Under the pieces are notes generated by a model. It saw only the letters and a program-made list of their open reading frames with translations. It was not told the DNA's origin and searched no databases. A stretch of DNA of 60,103 nucleotides from a virus, in the IMG/VR virus record IMGVR_UViG_3300027573_000033, positions 1 through 60,103 of that record. One strand, given 5' to 3'. This document shows, in pieces, positions 21,735 to 30,464 of the stretch. The translations under genes were made by a program, and so were the position numbers. Numbering within the stretch: position 1 is the first letter of the stretch; the number at the start of each line of letters is the position of its first letter.

Positions 21735-22004
21735 ATGCTAGATCATAGGCCGAAGTGTCAAGTCGAGGAGTGCATGAGGGAGGCCGCACAGCGTGTGGCG
21801 CTCAAGGTGAAGGCCCTGAACGGCGCTGGGGACATGGTGCTGTTCCTCAAGGTGTACTCGTGCGACAAGCATGCCACGCCGTACACGGCTAAGCGGGTGC
21901 TCGACGACGATCGCACCAGGCGCAGCATACAGGCGACCCTCCTGAGGAGGGGGGTCTCGATGGTATCATGGGAAGAGTCCGAGGCCGGCTGGGCCCGGAT
22001 CTAG
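21735..22004 (+). CDS. Small hypothetical protein
   Basis: 89 aa from ATG 21735, with GGGGAGGTGAT upstream. Cys8, Cys13 and CDKH near residues 48-51 may form a zinc site (CQVEEC...YSCDKH). The rest is helical and basic. 1 bp gap to the preceding gene. Confidence 0.55.
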   Translation: MLDHRPKCQVEECMREAAQRVALKVKALNGAGDMVLFLKVYSCDKHATPYTAKRVLDDDRTRRSIQATLLRRGVSMVSWEESEAGWARI

Positions 22005-22013
22005 GGGAGCGCT

Positions 22014-22175
22014 ATGTCGAATATCAAGAAGTACCGGCCGGCCTCGTCACACGATGACGCGTCCAAGTTCCGGCGTCGTATGAAGGCGTACGCTAAGCTC
22101 GAAAAATTGCGGGAGGCCGCGCTTAGGGCCCCAGTCGAGGCGGTGGTCCTGCCCATCAAGGGCCGGAAGCCCTAA
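22014..22175 (+). CDS. Very small basic protein
   Basis: 53 aa from ATG 22014 (MSNIKKYRPASSHDD), with GGGGAGCG upstream. Helical, Lys/Arg-rich (FRRRMKAYAKLEKLREAAL). Last gene before the primase promoter. No family recognised. Confidence 0.55.
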   Translation: MSNIKKYRPASSHDDASKFRRRMKAYAKLEKLREAALRAPVEAVVLPIKGRKP

Positions 22176-22195
22176 TCAAGGGCCCCTGATCATTC

Positions 22196-22226
22196 TTTAC
22201 ACAAGTAGCAATAACTGTGGTATAAT
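22196..22226 (+). promoter_or_regulatory. Promoter of the replication operon
   Basis: TTTACA (22196-22201), 19 bp, TATAAT (22221-22226), extended -10 TG. The block resembles 11060-11090 (terminase promoter) through most of its length, including ACACAnGTAGnAA. The leader 22227-22298 can form a GTTCGGG...CCCG/GAAC hairpin. Confidence 0.65.
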
Positions 22227-22298
22227 AGTACTGTTATCTCCACCGTTCGGGTTTCTCCCGCACGAACCAACAAAATATGCGGTTAATGAGGGGACTGC

Positions 22299-24755
22299 GT
22301 GTTCAATGCAGAGCTTGCGCTGAAATTTTCGCGCATCGGGTTCTTTATCTTCCCGCTGTATAGAAGCACTAGCACGGATAGGCCATGGGTCGAGGCGAAA
22401 GGCTGGAACCGATTTCCCGGGGGACTGCCCTCGGATGGCCGCATAGAGCCCGAAAAGGGCGAGGTCCCGGCCACATCCGACGAAAGCTCCATCCGACAGT
22501 GGGCGAACAGCGCCGTCACGGTCGGATACGGGATCTGCGCGCCGTTTAACCTGATCTTCGACCTTGACGTCAAGCACGGCAAGAACGGGGTCACGGAGTT
22601 TACGGACATAAAGGCGCGATTCGGGGTCCCGAATCCGTCACTGATAGTCAAGACCAAGTCAGGCGGGCTCCACCTGTACTACGCTCGCGAGCCGGACCTG
22701 GTGCCCGCCAAGGTCGGCAAGGCCACAGACCTGCGAATCGATCAGCGGATCCACGCCGGGGTGGACCTGATCGCCAATTCCGGCTACGTCGTAGGTCCCG
22801 CCCATGAGGGCACCAAGGACGATTGGGCCGAGGGGCGATACACGCTGATCAAGGCGAACTTCGACGCCCTGACCGTGTGCCCGACAGAGGTGTACCGGGG
22901 CCAGATTCGCACCACGGCCGCCGATCGAGTGGTGGCCAGATCCACCACGGCCGATGAGCTGATCGTCAACGCCTACCAGAGCGAGGACGATGACCTGATG
23001 GGGCTGATACGGGCGGGTAAGGTGCCCGAGAAGATCCCGGCCGGCAGGAGGGACAGCCTCCTGACGTCCCTGATCGGCGTCCTAAAGGCTAGGCGACTGC
23101 CTAGGGACACGGTCCGCATGGTGTGTGATAAGTTCCTAGAGAACTGCGAGCTGGCCATCGGCGAGACTCGCGAGCAGTTCCTGAAGGCCATAGGTCTGGA
23201 CAGCAAGTTATCGCGGTTTTACTCCGTGCCGGGGGACGTGAACGATCCCCGCGTGGTGGCGAGGGAGCTGGTGGATATCGGCAAGTGCTTCAAGCTAGTG
23301 GATCAGCTGCCCGGGGCCGTGGCGTTCATAGCCATGGCCGATAACGGGTACCTGTCGCCCAGGATCATCTATACGGAGACCAAGGCCCGCCAGGACCTAG
23401 CTCCGTTCGCCAGGCCGATACCGGATTCGGAGAATAAGAGGCCCGTGAATCCGCTGGATCTCGTGATGAGGGACTCCTCCATGCCCCGGGTGCACAGCAC
23501 GGGGTACATCCCTAAGCCGGTCATGGCGTACATAGACCCGGCCGACGGTACCGAGAGGGTCAACCTGTACGTGCCACCACAGATCCCGATAGGGTGCCGT
23601 AACCCGTCCGGCGTGGTGCAGAGGTACGAGGACCTGGTGTACGAGATCTGCGGTGATATGACCGATTACTTCCTCGATTTCATGGCCCACGTAGTGCAAC
23701 GGCCTTGGATCAAGATGGGCCAGGCGCTCCTGATCATATCTCACGCGCACGGGTCCGGCAAGAACACCCTGGTGCAGGTGATGAAGCCCCTGATAGGCCC
23801 CAAGAACTACCTCCCGGTGTCGGGGCTGTCCCCGCTGGTCGAGGACAAATCCGTGGTCATGGACTGTAACGTGTTAGTGGTGTTCAACGAGGTGTCCAGG
23901 CCGGCCAACCGCAATGCCTGGACCGACATGTCCAGGGCGGTGAACAAGCTGAAGACGGCCATATCGGAGTCCTCGGCGCAGATCAACCCGAAGTACGAGC
24001 GACAGCGCACCATAACCACGTACTCCAACTTCGTGATGCTATCCAACGACGATTGCCCCTATGACCTCGATCAGGGGGACCGTCGCATAGCGGTGGTGAA
24101 CAATGACCCGCCGAAGCTGGACCAGGCCAAGTTCGGCCCGGTCGCCGATTTTGCCCATAACGAGAAGAACATGCGACTCACCCCTCGCGAGTACGAGGAC
24201 ATGGTCTTCGAGTTCAACGAGTTCTTCCGGGCCCGAAAGGTCTCACACAATCTCACCACGGCCGACGCGCCGATGGGCGAGGCGAAGCGGGCCATGCTCA
24301 CGTCGATGGCCTCGCCCATCGCCCAGGCCCTGCGAGACTTCAGGATGGTGAAGAGCGCCGGCACCGACGGGCGGTTCATCAGCGAGGACATGATCATCTA
24401 CATCCTCCGCCACCGGTTGGGGTTCAAGGAGTTCGGTAAGGATCGTGGGCGGTACGACATATTCGAGCAGTTTGTGGACAATGGCATCGTGCACAGGCTG
24501 GGGCAAAAAGGAAACCAGAAGAAGGCTCGAGTCATCGTAGGTCTCCCCGCCCTGCGTGACAGGGAGGATTCCCCGCTCATCGGCCCGATCCGGCCGCTCG
24601 ACGGGCCCAGCAAGACCTTCGTCTGGGCCGACCAGGGACTGCTCCTGCACGATATTTCGGACGCCGCCGTCAGGGACGAGCTGTGGACCGCCAGCTCGCG
24701 CCTCCGGGACCCTAACCCGACCGGAAAGTCGGACGTCCTCAGCATAATCAAATGA
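22299..24755 (+). CDS. Bifunctional primase-polymerase / SF3-type helicase
   Basis: 818 aa, GTG 22299 with GAGGGG upstream. Residues 1-180 match the prim-pol fold (NLIFDLDVKHGKNG with the DxD metal pair, then SLIVKTKSGGLHLYY). Residues about 450-620 are an SF3/DUF5906-type helicase: Walker A HGSGKNT near 483, Walker B CNVLVVFNEV, and sensor SNFVMLSNDDCPY. The C-terminus is a winged-helix-like region. It would lay down primers and unwind DNA at the fork together with the polymerase downstream. Confidence 0.88.
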   Translation: MFNAELALKFSRIGFFIFPLYRSTSTDRPWVEAKGWNRFPGGLPSDGRIEPEKGEVPATSDESSIRQWANSAVTVGYGICAPFNLIFDLDVKHGKNGVTEFTDIKARFGVPNPSLIVKTKSGGLHLYYAREPDLVPAKVGKATDLRIDQRIHAGVDLIANSGYVVGPAHEGTKDDWAEGRYTLIKANFDALTVCPTEVYRGQIRTTAADRVVARSTTADELIVNAYQSEDDDLMGLIRAGKVPEKIPAGRRDSLLTSLIGVLKARRLPRDTVRMVCDKFLENCELAIGETREQFLKAIGLDSKLSRFYSVPGDVNDPRVVARELVDIGKCFKLVDQLPGAVAFIAMADNGYLSPRIIYTETKARQDLAPFARPIPDSENKRPVNPLDLVMRDSSMPRVHSTGYIPKPVMAYIDPADGTERVNLYVPPQIPIGCRNPSGVVQRYEDLVYEICGDMTDYFLDFMAHVVQRPWIKMGQALLIISHAHGSGKNTLVQVMKPLIGPKNYLPVSGLSPLVEDKSVVMDCNVLVVFNEVSRPANRNAWTDMSRAVNKLKTAISESSAQINPKYERQRTITTYSNFVMLSNDDCPYDLDQGDRRIAVVNNDPPKLDQAKFGPVADFAHNEKNMRLTPREYEDMVFEFNEFFRARKVSHNLTTADAPMGEAKRAMLTSMASPIAQALRDFRMVKSAGTDGRFISEDMIIYILRHRLGFKEFGKDRGRYDIFEQFVDNGIVHRLGQKGNQKKARVIVGLPALRDREDSPLIGPIRPLDGPSKTFVWADQGLLLHDISDAAVRDELWTASSRLRDPNPTGKSDVLSIIK

Positions 24756-24860
24756 ATCCAGGTTCTCTCCGTAAGGTTAAGACGCAGCTATATACGTTGG
24801 TACTTTCTGATAGCCCTAGGTGTATCCTAATAACCTTTTAAAATCAACAACTTACGAACT
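24756..24860 (+). promoter_or_regulatory. Intergenic leader with possible weak promoter
   Basis: 105 bp. TATATACGTTG (24789-24799) and ACTTACGAA (24850-24858) both recur in the intergenic region after the ligase (36571-36581, 36632-36640). A weak match GGTACT, 18 bp, TATCCT lies between. It may be a degenerate member of the early promoter family. Confidence 0.35.
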
Positions 24861-25274
24861 ATGCGAGATTGCATCTTTTGCGTGTTAGACGGCGTCCTGG
24901 CGGACTCGGCGCATCGCCGGTCCGTGACCAATCCGGCCATGATCGGCCCGGTGGTGAAGGGCGATAGCGTCGTGGAGCCGGTCAAGGAGCTGCTCGCGTG
25001 CATGTACGCGGCGGACTACCTGATCTACATCTACACCCATCGACCGAGGGAGGCCGAGGAGGACACCGTCGAGTGGCTCCACCAGAACGGGGTGCGCTAC
25101 TGGCGACTGCTCACCGTCCCGGAGGTCAGGGGAGTGCCCCAGGCCAAGGTCAAGCTAGACCTGATCGGCAGCCTCGACCTGACTGACCGATTGCGCTTCG
25201 TCATCGACTGTGACGAGGCGTCGATCCGCCTATGGAGGGCCTTTAACATCCCCTGCTTCCGACTGGAGCTGTGA
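24861..25274 (+). CDS. HAD-like phosphatase, nucleophile apparently lost
   Basis: 137 aa. The N-terminus CVLDGVLADSAHR matches HAD motif I (DxDGVLaD), but the first Asp, the catalytic nucleophile, is Val8 here; Asp10 remains. Motif II is YTHRP and the motif IV region is FVIDCDEASIRLW. Homologues in phages act as nucleotidases or polynucleotide 3'-phosphatases. The substitution suggests altered chemistry or a binding-only role. It precedes the polymerase with 1-nt overlap. Confidence 0.7.
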   Translation: MRDCIFCVLDGVLADSAHRRSVTNPAMIGPVVKGDSVVEPVKELLACMYAADYLIYIYTHRPREAEEDTVEWLHQNGVRYWRLLTVPEVRGVPQAKVKLDLIGSLDLTDRLRFVIDCDEASIRLWRAFNIPCFRLEL

Positions 25275-27163
25275 TGAGAGAGCTATTCGGCCTAGACGTT
25301 GAGACGGCCGGCACCGTCAAGGAGGTGGCCCAGTTCGCCGGGCTAGAGCCGTGGCGCATGTGGCGAGGTCACGCTCACATAACGGACGTGGGCGTGTGCC
25401 GGCCGGATGGGTCGACATTGGCCCTGTCTCGCAGGAAGATGGGGGACGACCTGTTCGAGCGGTCGGTCAGGGAGGTCCTGAGAGACCTGGCCGGCAAGGT
25501 CGTGTACTGCCAGAACACCGTATTCGATCTGGCCTGGATACTGGGTACCCTCAAGGGAAGTCGTACGGAGCAAATTCCCGGGGAACTTAGAGCCATAAAA
25601 TGGCAGGATACCAAGCTCCTGGCGAAATGGCTGGCCAACGGACAGTACGCCGAGGACACGAGGTTCAGCTACTCTCTCGTGAACCTGGTCAAGACCTTCC
25701 TGCCGAACCACCCGCTAACGGAGGAGTTCGTCCGGATCAAGAGCGGTGATATGCCCGAGGCCGGGCAGGATCCGGAGTACTGGGAGAAGCGAAACCTGTA
25801 TGACGTGATCCTGACTCGCGCACTGGCCGAGTACCTCGAGGACAAGCTCCCGTCCGGCCAGAGGATGGGCTACGGCACAGAGATGAGGAACCTGCTGCCC
25901 GTGGCCAATAGCTGGCTCACCGGCATTCGAGTTAACGTGGGCCGCCTCGAGGAGGTGGAGTTCGACTTCCTGCGAGAGCAGAAGGAGATCATCGATAGGA
26001 TCGGGATCTCACCGTCCGTGATCACCTCGCCCAAGCAGCTAGGTCACCTGCTGTTTAAGGAGATGGGCCTGTCGCCGACCAAGTACACGCCGACCGGCAC
26101 GCCGTCCACGGCGGCCGACGAGCTGAAGATGATCATGTATCGCATGACCCAGGGCGATGACCCTAGGGCCCCCGTCATGAGGGACATCTGCCGGTACAAG
26201 CAGGTCGCCACCCTCATGTCGAAGTACGTGACTGCCGCCAAGGAGGCGCTGCGGCATACCGGTGACGGGTTCATATACGGCTGTCCCATCATATTCGGGA
26301 CCTACACTGGTCGATACACGTACGCGTCTAAGACGCTGGATACGTGGCGAACAGGCATTGCGTTGCACCAGATCCCTCGCAGGGACAAGGCGATCCGGTC
26401 ATTCCTCGCCCCGCCTGACGGTTATAAGGTTTACGAGGCGGATGCTGCGGGCCAGGAGTCTCGTCTCATGGCCATCAGGTCGGGCGACCCTAACATGCTG
26501 AAGGTGTTCTCGGACGGGCTGGACTTTCACGCCGTTACGGGCTCCAACGTGGTGGGCAGGGAGTACGACGAGTTCATGACCCAGTACCGCGCCGGCGACC
26601 ATCGCACCATCGAGGAGCGCCAGTACGGCAAGCTGACTAACCTGTCCTGCAACTATCGCATCGGCGGTAAGGCCCTCTCTAAGAAGGCCTTCGACGACTA
26701 TGACATGTTCATGACGGTGGATCAGGGCATGTTCCTCGTCAACGGGTTCTCTCGCACATACCAGGGCGTGCCCAAGTACTGGCGCGAGGTCATCATCGAG
26801 TCTAAGGCTAAGGGGTACACCGAGGCGTTCGGCGGGCGTAGGTACAAGATCCGACACTGGAACGGCGACCGCTCGTGGGAGTCGGAGTCCTCGGCCATCA
26901 ACCTCCCGATCCAGGGCGGAGGGGCGTCGATGAAGAACATCGCCATCGCCGAGATCCACGAGGCCGACGCCGACTGCCACTTCAGCCTAGACCTGCATGA
27001 CGCGTCATTCGTGTGGGTGCCGGAGGACCGGGCCCAGGAGAAGAAGGAGATCCTGGATCGGACGCTGGCCGAAATCGATTATAGCAAGTATTGGGGCTTC
27101 ACGCCCTCCATCCCGCTACCGTACGATTCCAAGGTCGGTGCCAATTTTGGGGAAGTAAAATAA
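25274..27163 (+). CDS. DNA polymerase, family A, with 3'-5' exonuclease
   Basis: 629 aa from ATG 25274. Exonuclease motifs: LFGLDVETAG (residues 4-13), QNTVFDLAWI and YDVILTRALAEYL. Polymerase motif A is DAAGQESRLMA near 388, motif B RQYGKLTNLSCNYRIGG near 450, motif C LHDASF near 573. Motif C reads HDA instead of the usual HDE, and motif B has YR in place of YG, both rare. No 5'-nuclease domain, as in T7-type enzymes. It is the replicative polymerase of the phage. Confidence 0.93.
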   Translation: MRELFGLDVETAGTVKEVAQFAGLEPWRMWRGHAHITDVGVCRPDGSTLALSRRKMGDDLFERSVREVLRDLAGKVVYCQNTVFDLAWILGTLKGSRTEQIPGELRAIKWQDTKLLAKWLANGQYAEDTRFSYSLVNLVKTFLPNHPLTEEFVRIKSGDMPEAGQDPEYWEKRNLYDVILTRALAEYLEDKLPSGQRMGYGTEMRNLLPVANSWLTGIRVNVGRLEEVEFDFLREQKEIIDRIGISPSVITSPKQLGHLLFKEMGLSPTKYTPTGTPSTAADELKMIMYRMTQGDDPRAPVMRDICRYKQVATLMSKYVTAAKEALRHTGDGFIYGCPIIFGTYTGRYTYASKTLDTWRTGIALHQIPRRDKAIRSFLAPPDGYKVYEADAAGQESRLMAIRSGDPNMLKVFSDGLDFHAVTGSNVVGREYDEFMTQYRAGDHRTIEERQYGKLTNLSCNYRIGGKALSKKAFDDYDMFMTVDQGMFLVNGFSRTYQGVPKYWREVIIESKAKGYTEAFGGRRYKIRHWNGDRSWESESSAINLPIQGGGASMKNIAIAEIHEADADCHFSLDLHDASFVWVPEDRAQEKKEILDRTLAEIDYSKYWGFTPSIPLPYDSKVGANFGEVK

Positions 27164-27861
27164 TGGCCAAATCCATCGCGCTAAGTCATAGCCGCCTAAG
27201 CACGTACAACCAGTGCCCTAGGAAGTTTAAGCTCCAGTTCCTGGATAAGGCCTTCCCTCAGGAGGACGCCGACAAGAGCCCGCACCTAGTGCGCGGTAAC
27301 AACGTTCATAAGGCGCTGGAGGGGTACGTGGTTAAGCGCCTGTCCGGGCAGAATGACATACAGCCCTCGTCCCTGAAGGAGGTCGAGACCACCAAGCCGC
27401 TGATCGATCGCCTGTTTCAGGAGTTCGACATGATCATGCCAGAGGCGCAGGTGGCCGTCGATAGCGAGTACAAGAAGGTGGAGTGGTTCGACTCCAACGC
27501 GTACTATCGCGTGATCATGGACATCATCGGCAAGGGAGATAGCACGGCCTTCGTGGGCGACTACAAGACGGGCAAGATCAACGACTACAGCGGATACGGC
27601 GGTCAGCTGCACCTGACCGCGGCCATCACGTTCTGCGTATTCGAGGACGTGCAGGACGTGACGGCGGCCTACCTGTATGTGGATCACCAGAAGGTGAATA
27701 AGATCAAGTTCCACCGGTCCGAGCTGCCGGCCCTGATCCAGCACTTCGACGCGGAGCACGTCAAGGTGAACTCTGACAAGGAGTTCAAGCCGGTGCCCAA
27801 CGACTTCTGCAAGTGGTGCCCAGCCACCAAGGCTCAGTGCCCGTACTCGAGGAAGATCTGA
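27163..27861 (+). CDS. Cas4/RecB-like PD-(D/E)XK exonuclease
   Basis: 232 aa, ATG 27163 overlapping the polymerase stop (TAATG). The N-terminus has SHSRLSTYNQCPRKFKLQF (Cys of an iron-sulphur site), then a metal-site His in GNNVHKALEG, the catalytic FVGDYKTGK near residue 130, GGQLHLTA, and C-terminal FCKWCPATKAQCPY supplying further Cys. This is the Cas4/AddB-type fold with a probable 4Fe-4S cluster. Likely a recombination or host-DNA degradation nuclease. Confidence 0.88.
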   Translation: MAKSIALSHSRLSTYNQCPRKFKLQFLDKAFPQEDADKSPHLVRGNNVHKALEGYVVKRLSGQNDIQPSSLKEVETTKPLIDRLFQEFDMIMPEAQVAVDSEYKKVEWFDSNAYYRVIMDIIGKGDSTAFVGDYKTGKINDYSGYGGQLHLTAAITFCVFEDVQDVTAAYLYVDHQKVNKIKFHRSELPALIQHFDAEHVKVNSDKEFKPVPNDFCKWCPATKAQCPYSRKI

Positions 27862-27980
27862 TGAAGCATATCTTCACGCTACTGGTGTTCTGGGCCGTGT
27901 GCGTGATCGTGATAGGTCTATCGTTCGGCATGGTGATCGGGCTAGCCTATAAGACCCTCGAGTGGGTGAGGGCATGGTGA
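27861..27980 (+). CDS. Small single-pass membrane protein
   Basis: 39 aa, ATG 27861 overlapping the preceding stop. Residues 4-30 are one hydrophobic helix (FTLLVFWAVCVIVIGLSFGM). It overlaps the next gene by 7 nt. Function unknown. Confidence 0.55.
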   Translation: MKHIFTLLVFWAVCVIVIGLSFGMVIGLAYKTLEWVRAW

Positions 27981-28294
27981 CCACAGTGCTGAGCGAGGCC
28001 GAGTCCATCATCTACGGTGATCGGGAGCGGACGTACGGTAAGCCGGGCAAGAACCTGGAGGCCATAGCCCTGTTTTGGGCCGCATACCTAGTGAGTAAGC
28101 ACGGGGTCGCAATACGGCTGAGTCCGGAGGACGTGTGCGCCATGATGAGGCTCCTAAAGGAAGCTCGACTAATGAACCAGCCGAATCACAGAGACTCGAT
28201 CGTAGACCTGTGCGGATACGCGGCGCTACAGGATAGGGTATTGAACGGTGACCCCGGAAGGGAAGGTGAAACTGAAAGTCCGAAGGTGGCTTAA
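27974..28294 (+). CDS. DUF6378-type phage protein
   Basis: 106 aa from ATG 27974 (a GTG 12 nt earlier is possible). It contains the GDRERTYGKPGKNLEAIA signature and helices with MMRLLKEARL and DSIVDLCGYAAL typical of this conserved phage domain. Common beside phage nucleotide and replication genes; biochemical function not established, though the helical pattern is reminiscent of all-alpha NTP pyrophosphatases. Confidence 0.7.
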   Translation: MVTTVLSEAESIIYGDRERTYGKPGKNLEAIALFWAAYLVSKHGVAIRLSPEDVCAMMRLLKEARLMNQPNHRDSIVDLCGYAALQDRVLNGDPGREGETESPKVA

Positions 28295-28673
28295 GGATAA
28301 CATGCCCGGGGCGTGGCTATACGCGGCCCCGGGCGGCACCTTCGGTAAGGCCGGAACTCCGGACGACATTGGTCTCTGGAGGGGGAGGTTCTTTGCTGTT
28401 GAGAGCAAGGCGGATCGCGGTTGCACGCTGACCGATTTACAGAGGAAGACCCTGATGAGGATGAAGGGGCAGGGTGCGATAGTAGCGGCGCTTTTCGGAT
28501 TCGAAGAGAAAAAACTTGTGTACATCCGTGATGCGATCATACAAAGTACGCCACATTGGGAGTATGCACATGACACCTCGAGTACCGTTCGCGGAATACG
28601 CCTGGCCGACCCGAGCGGGCGGCTCGCCGTATCAGCACCAGAAGGTGACGACACAGTTCCTGCTGACGAATAA
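28248..28673 (+). CDS. VRR-NUC endonuclease
   Basis: 141 aa, GTG 28248, overlapping the genes on both sides. The core matches VRR-NUC: GTPDDIGLWRGRFFAVESKA, with Asp39, Glu52 and Lys54 as the PD-(D/E)XK catalytic set. Phage VRR-NUC proteins are small structure-specific or Holliday-junction nucleases. Its 3' end overlaps the helicase gene by about 100 nt; the last 30 residues past the fold are variable. Confidence 0.88.
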   Translation: MTPEGKVKLKVRRWLKDNMPGAWLYAAPGGTFGKAGTPDDIGLWRGRFFAVESKADRGCTLTDLQRKTLMRMKGQGAIVAALFGFEEKKLVYIRDAIIQSTPHWEYAHDTSSTVRGIRLADPSGRLAVSAPEGDDTVPADE

Positions 28674-29967
28674 GAGGAGTTACTGCTTCAATGACATGGG
28701 GACGGGTAAGACGCTCAGCGCTCTGTGGGCGGCGGACTTCCTCCTCATCAATGATGTCATCAAGAGGGTGCTCATAACCGCTCCGCTATCCACCCTGCGA
28801 GCTACGTGGGGGCGTGAAATAATGTACAACCTACCGCACAGGCGGTGGGCCGTATGTCACGGGTCTAAGTCCCAGAGGATTAGTGTCCTCCGGGGAAATT
28901 CCGAGCTAGTTATCATTAACCATGACGGCCTTAAGATCGTCGAGGACGAAATCGTGAGGTCTGGGTTTCAGCTGTTCATAGTCGACGAGCTGACGGCGTT
29001 CAAGACCCACTCTACCGATCGCACGCGGGCGGCGGAGCGCATCGCCCGATCCATGAAGGGCGTATGGGGCATGACCGGCGTACCGACGCCCAACGGGCCG
29101 ATCGAGGCGTTCGGACAGGCTAAGGTGGTAAACCCGTTTAACCCGTTCCTGCCCAAGTTCTTCGGCCAGTTCCGTGATCGGGTGGTGGAGAAGGTGACGG
29201 ACTTCCTGTACGTGCCCAAGCCCGGAGCCAACGACGAGGTATTCAGGATCCTGCAGCCGGCCATCCGGTATACGCGGGAGCAGTGCATAGACCTGCCCCC
29301 TCGCACCTACGAGGTGCGCGATGTGCCGCTATCGCCGGAGCAGTCTATCGTGTACGAGAAGATGCGCAAGGAGCTCCTCGTACAGTACCAGCACGGCGAG
29401 ATAACCGCGGCTAACGCCGGGGTCAAGGCCCTAAAGCTGCTGCAGATAGCGGCCGGATCCGTCAAGGACGACGAGGGCAAGGTCGTACACCTTAAGTGCG
29501 ATAACAGGCTGAGCGAGTTGTACGACATATGGGAGTCCACCCCGCAGAAGAAGCTGGTGGTGTTCGCCGCGTTCAGGGCCAGCGTAGAGCGCATAGTGCA
29601 GTTCTTCGTGGGGCGCAAGGTCCGGGCCGCCTGCATAATGGGCGGGACGGACGGCAAGGTGCGAGGTCACCTGATCGAGGACTTCCAGAACGGCGACCTC
29701 AGCGTGCTCGTCCTGCAGCCGGCCAGCTCGGCGCACGGCATCACCCTCACCGCCGCCAACATCATCGTGTGGCACAGCCTGGTGCCGAGCAACGAGATCC
29801 ACACGCAGGCCAACGATCGCATCACTCGCATCGGGCAATCACGCAACCAGCTGGTGATATACCTGATAGGGTGCAAGGCGGAGGCACACATCCTCAGCCT
29901 GCTGGAGAATAAAGAGGCCCAATCCAACGACCTGCTGAGCTCCTATTCGGAATTCCTGGCACCCTAA
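28570..29967 (+). CDS. SNF2-like DEAD/DEAH-box helicase
   Basis: 465 aa from ATG 28570, with GGGAG 7 nt upstream. Walker A is DMGTGKT (residues 42-48), motif II VDELTAF near 138, and motif VI QANDRITRIGQ near 413, giving a full two-domain SF2 enzyme of SNF2/phage replicative accessory type. It pairs with the VRR-NUC nuclease that overlaps it; such pairs recur in phages and may process recombination intermediates. Confidence 0.9.
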   Translation: MTPRVPFAEYAWPTRAGGSPYQHQKVTTQFLLTNKRSYCFNDMGTGKTLSALWAADFLLINDVIKRVLITAPLSTLRATWGREIMYNLPHRRWAVCHGSKSQRISVLRGNSELVIINHDGLKIVEDEIVRSGFQLFIVDELTAFKTHSTDRTRAAERIARSMKGVWGMTGVPTPNGPIEAFGQAKVVNPFNPFLPKFFGQFRDRVVEKVTDFLYVPKPGANDEVFRILQPAIRYTREQCIDLPPRTYEVRDVPLSPEQSIVYEKMRKELLVQYQHGEITAANAGVKALKLLQIAAGSVKDDEGKVVHLKCDNRLSELYDIWESTPQKKLVVFAAFRASVERIVQFFVGRKVRAACIMGGTDGKVRGHLIEDFQNGDLSVLVLQPASSAHGITLTAANIIVWHSLVPSNEIHTQANDRITRIGQSRNQLVIYLIGCKAEAHILSLLENKEAQSNDLLSSYSEFLAP

Positions 29968-29989
29968 TCATAGATCAGGATTAAAGGTG

Positions 29990-30018
29990 TGTACTTCCGG
30001 CGCTAGGTGTGATATAAT
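29990..30018 (+). promoter_or_regulatory. Early promoter, variant spacer palindrome
   Basis: TGTACT (29990-29995), 17 bp with CCGGCGCTAGG, TATAAT (30013-30018), preceded by GATTAAAGGTG. It drives the second half of the plus block, including the modification genes. Confidence 0.82.
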
Positions 30019-30053
30019 TATAATGTAGCGTCCTAACATAATCAGGAGACCGT

Positions 30054-30440
30054 ATGCCCATAAATATCGCAGCACTGGTGAAGGAGTATCGAGAGGTGCG
30101 AGACGCCCTGGATCAGGAGCGTCACCGCTACCAGGAATTCGAGCGTGGGGCCAAGGATAAGATGGCCCAGCTCAGCATGGCGTTGCGCGAGGTGGCCGAC
30201 GAGATGGGCGTGGATTCGTTCCGCACCGACGAGGGCACGGCGTATCGCGTGGTGAAGGAGTCGTATCGGGTCGGGGTGTGGGAAGATGTCCTCGCCTGGA
30301 TCAAGGAGACCGGCAACTGGCAGTGCCTCGAGAAGAGGATCGGCAAGCTGGCCACGAAGGAAGTTCATCAGGAGACGGGCGAGCTCCCGCCCGGAGTGGA
30401 GTACGACGCGGAGGTTGAGTTCGTCGTGCGCAAATCGTAG
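30054..30440 (+). CDS. Conserved phage coiled-coil protein
   Basis: 128 aa from ATG 30054. Residues 8-60 form a coiled coil (DALDQERHRYQEFERGAKDK); the rest is alpha/beta with WEDVLAWIKETGNWQCLEKR and PPGVEYDAEVEFVV. This architecture is frequent beside phage ssDNA-binding or recombination genes, but no function is established. First gene after the promoter at 29990. Confidence 0.65.
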   Translation: MPINIAALVKEYREVRDALDQERHRYQEFERGAKDKMAQLSMALREVADEMGVDSFRTDEGTAYRVVKESYRVGVWEDVLAWIKETGNWQCLEKRIGKLATKEVHQETGELPPGVEYDAEVEFVVRKS

Positions 30441-30464
30441 TGTCAACCGTGAGGACCTCACAGT

